Shown here: piece by piece, positions 5,158-5,231 of the stretch
Layout of the letters: each line of letters opens with the position of its first letter
Position numbering within the stretch: the first letter of the stretch is position 1
Source: a bacterium
Lineage (GTDB): Bacteria; SM23-31; JAUVVT01
DNA: 5,231 nucleotides
Reading direction: 5' to 3'
NCBI GenBank assembly: GCA_030616165.1
Contig: JAUWXV010000255.1
Span: 1-5,231 of the forward strand
Made by a program: the position numbers and the translations under genes
The notes under the pieces: generated by a model
Databases searched by the model: none
What the model saw: only the letters and a program-made list of their open reading frames with translations
What the model was told of the DNA's origin: nothing

Positions 5158-5231
5158 GAGATTGCAACGCTTTGTCCCGATGCTTCTGGACTCCGCTCGT
5201 AATGACAAATTAACTTTATGTCATTGCGAGG
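5158..5231. repeat. Dispersed repeat of the GAGATTGC ... GTCATTGCGAG type, partial at the window edge
   Basis: GAGATTGC (5158-5165) begins a GC-richer stretch ending in CTCGTAATGAC (5196-5206). After a 13-base spacer comes GTCATTGCGAG (5220-5230), its inverted copy with a single G-T type difference (11-bp stem). This pairing of ends matches a palindromic repeat known between genes in many bacteria. The second copy continues past the window, so the full unit cannot be seen. Confidence 0.55.

Overview
This is an AT-rich bacterial window with compact genes, standard stop codons (TAA and TGA) and recognisable Shine-Dalgarno sites. Its intergenic spaces hold short palindromic repeats, one built around a CCTGCCTG hairpin and others around TTCTGAA/TTCAGAA and GTCATTGCGAG. 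From memory, repeats like these are common in genomes of uncultured groundwater and sediment lineages such as Omnitrophota-like bacteria. That placement is a weak inference, because no rRNA or other marker gene is present.

Left part (1-1535, + strand): the C-terminal 510 residues of a RecQ-family protein whose N-terminus lies off the left edge. The zinc-binding, RQC and HRDC regions are well kept. Every helicase motif visible in the window (Ib, II/DEAH, III, IV, V, VI) is replaced by non-consensus residues while the surrounding fold still aligns. It looks like a RecQ pseudo-helicase that has lost ATPase activity but keeps its DNA-binding half. This is the most unusual item here.

Middle and right (1593-4719, - strand): six genes run right to left, convergent with recQ. 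In transcription order they are a macro-domain ADP-ribose protein (4719-4183), a translationally coupled 63-aa zinc-ribbon protein (4175-3984), a HEPN-domain protein with an intact RNSIAH motif (3911-3330), a repeat element and a decayed reading frame (about 3316-3102), a three-helix membrane protein (3098-2625), and two small proteins I do not recognise (2554-2132 and 2042-1593). Macro plus HEPN suggests ADP-ribose and RNA chemistry of the stress, toxin or defence kind, but no antitoxin or known defence effector is visible. The repeat element divides the cluster, so it may be two transcription units.

Right edge (4720-5231): no gene is seen. The region holds an approximately 205-bp imperfect inverted repeat carrying a GC-rich hairpin, and the start of another dispersed repeat that runs off the window. 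A 45-bp direct repeat (37/45 identical) also lies downstream of the 1593-2042 gene and upstream of the 2132-2554 gene. It encodes the same peptide in both copies, which suggests leftovers of a duplicated gene start.
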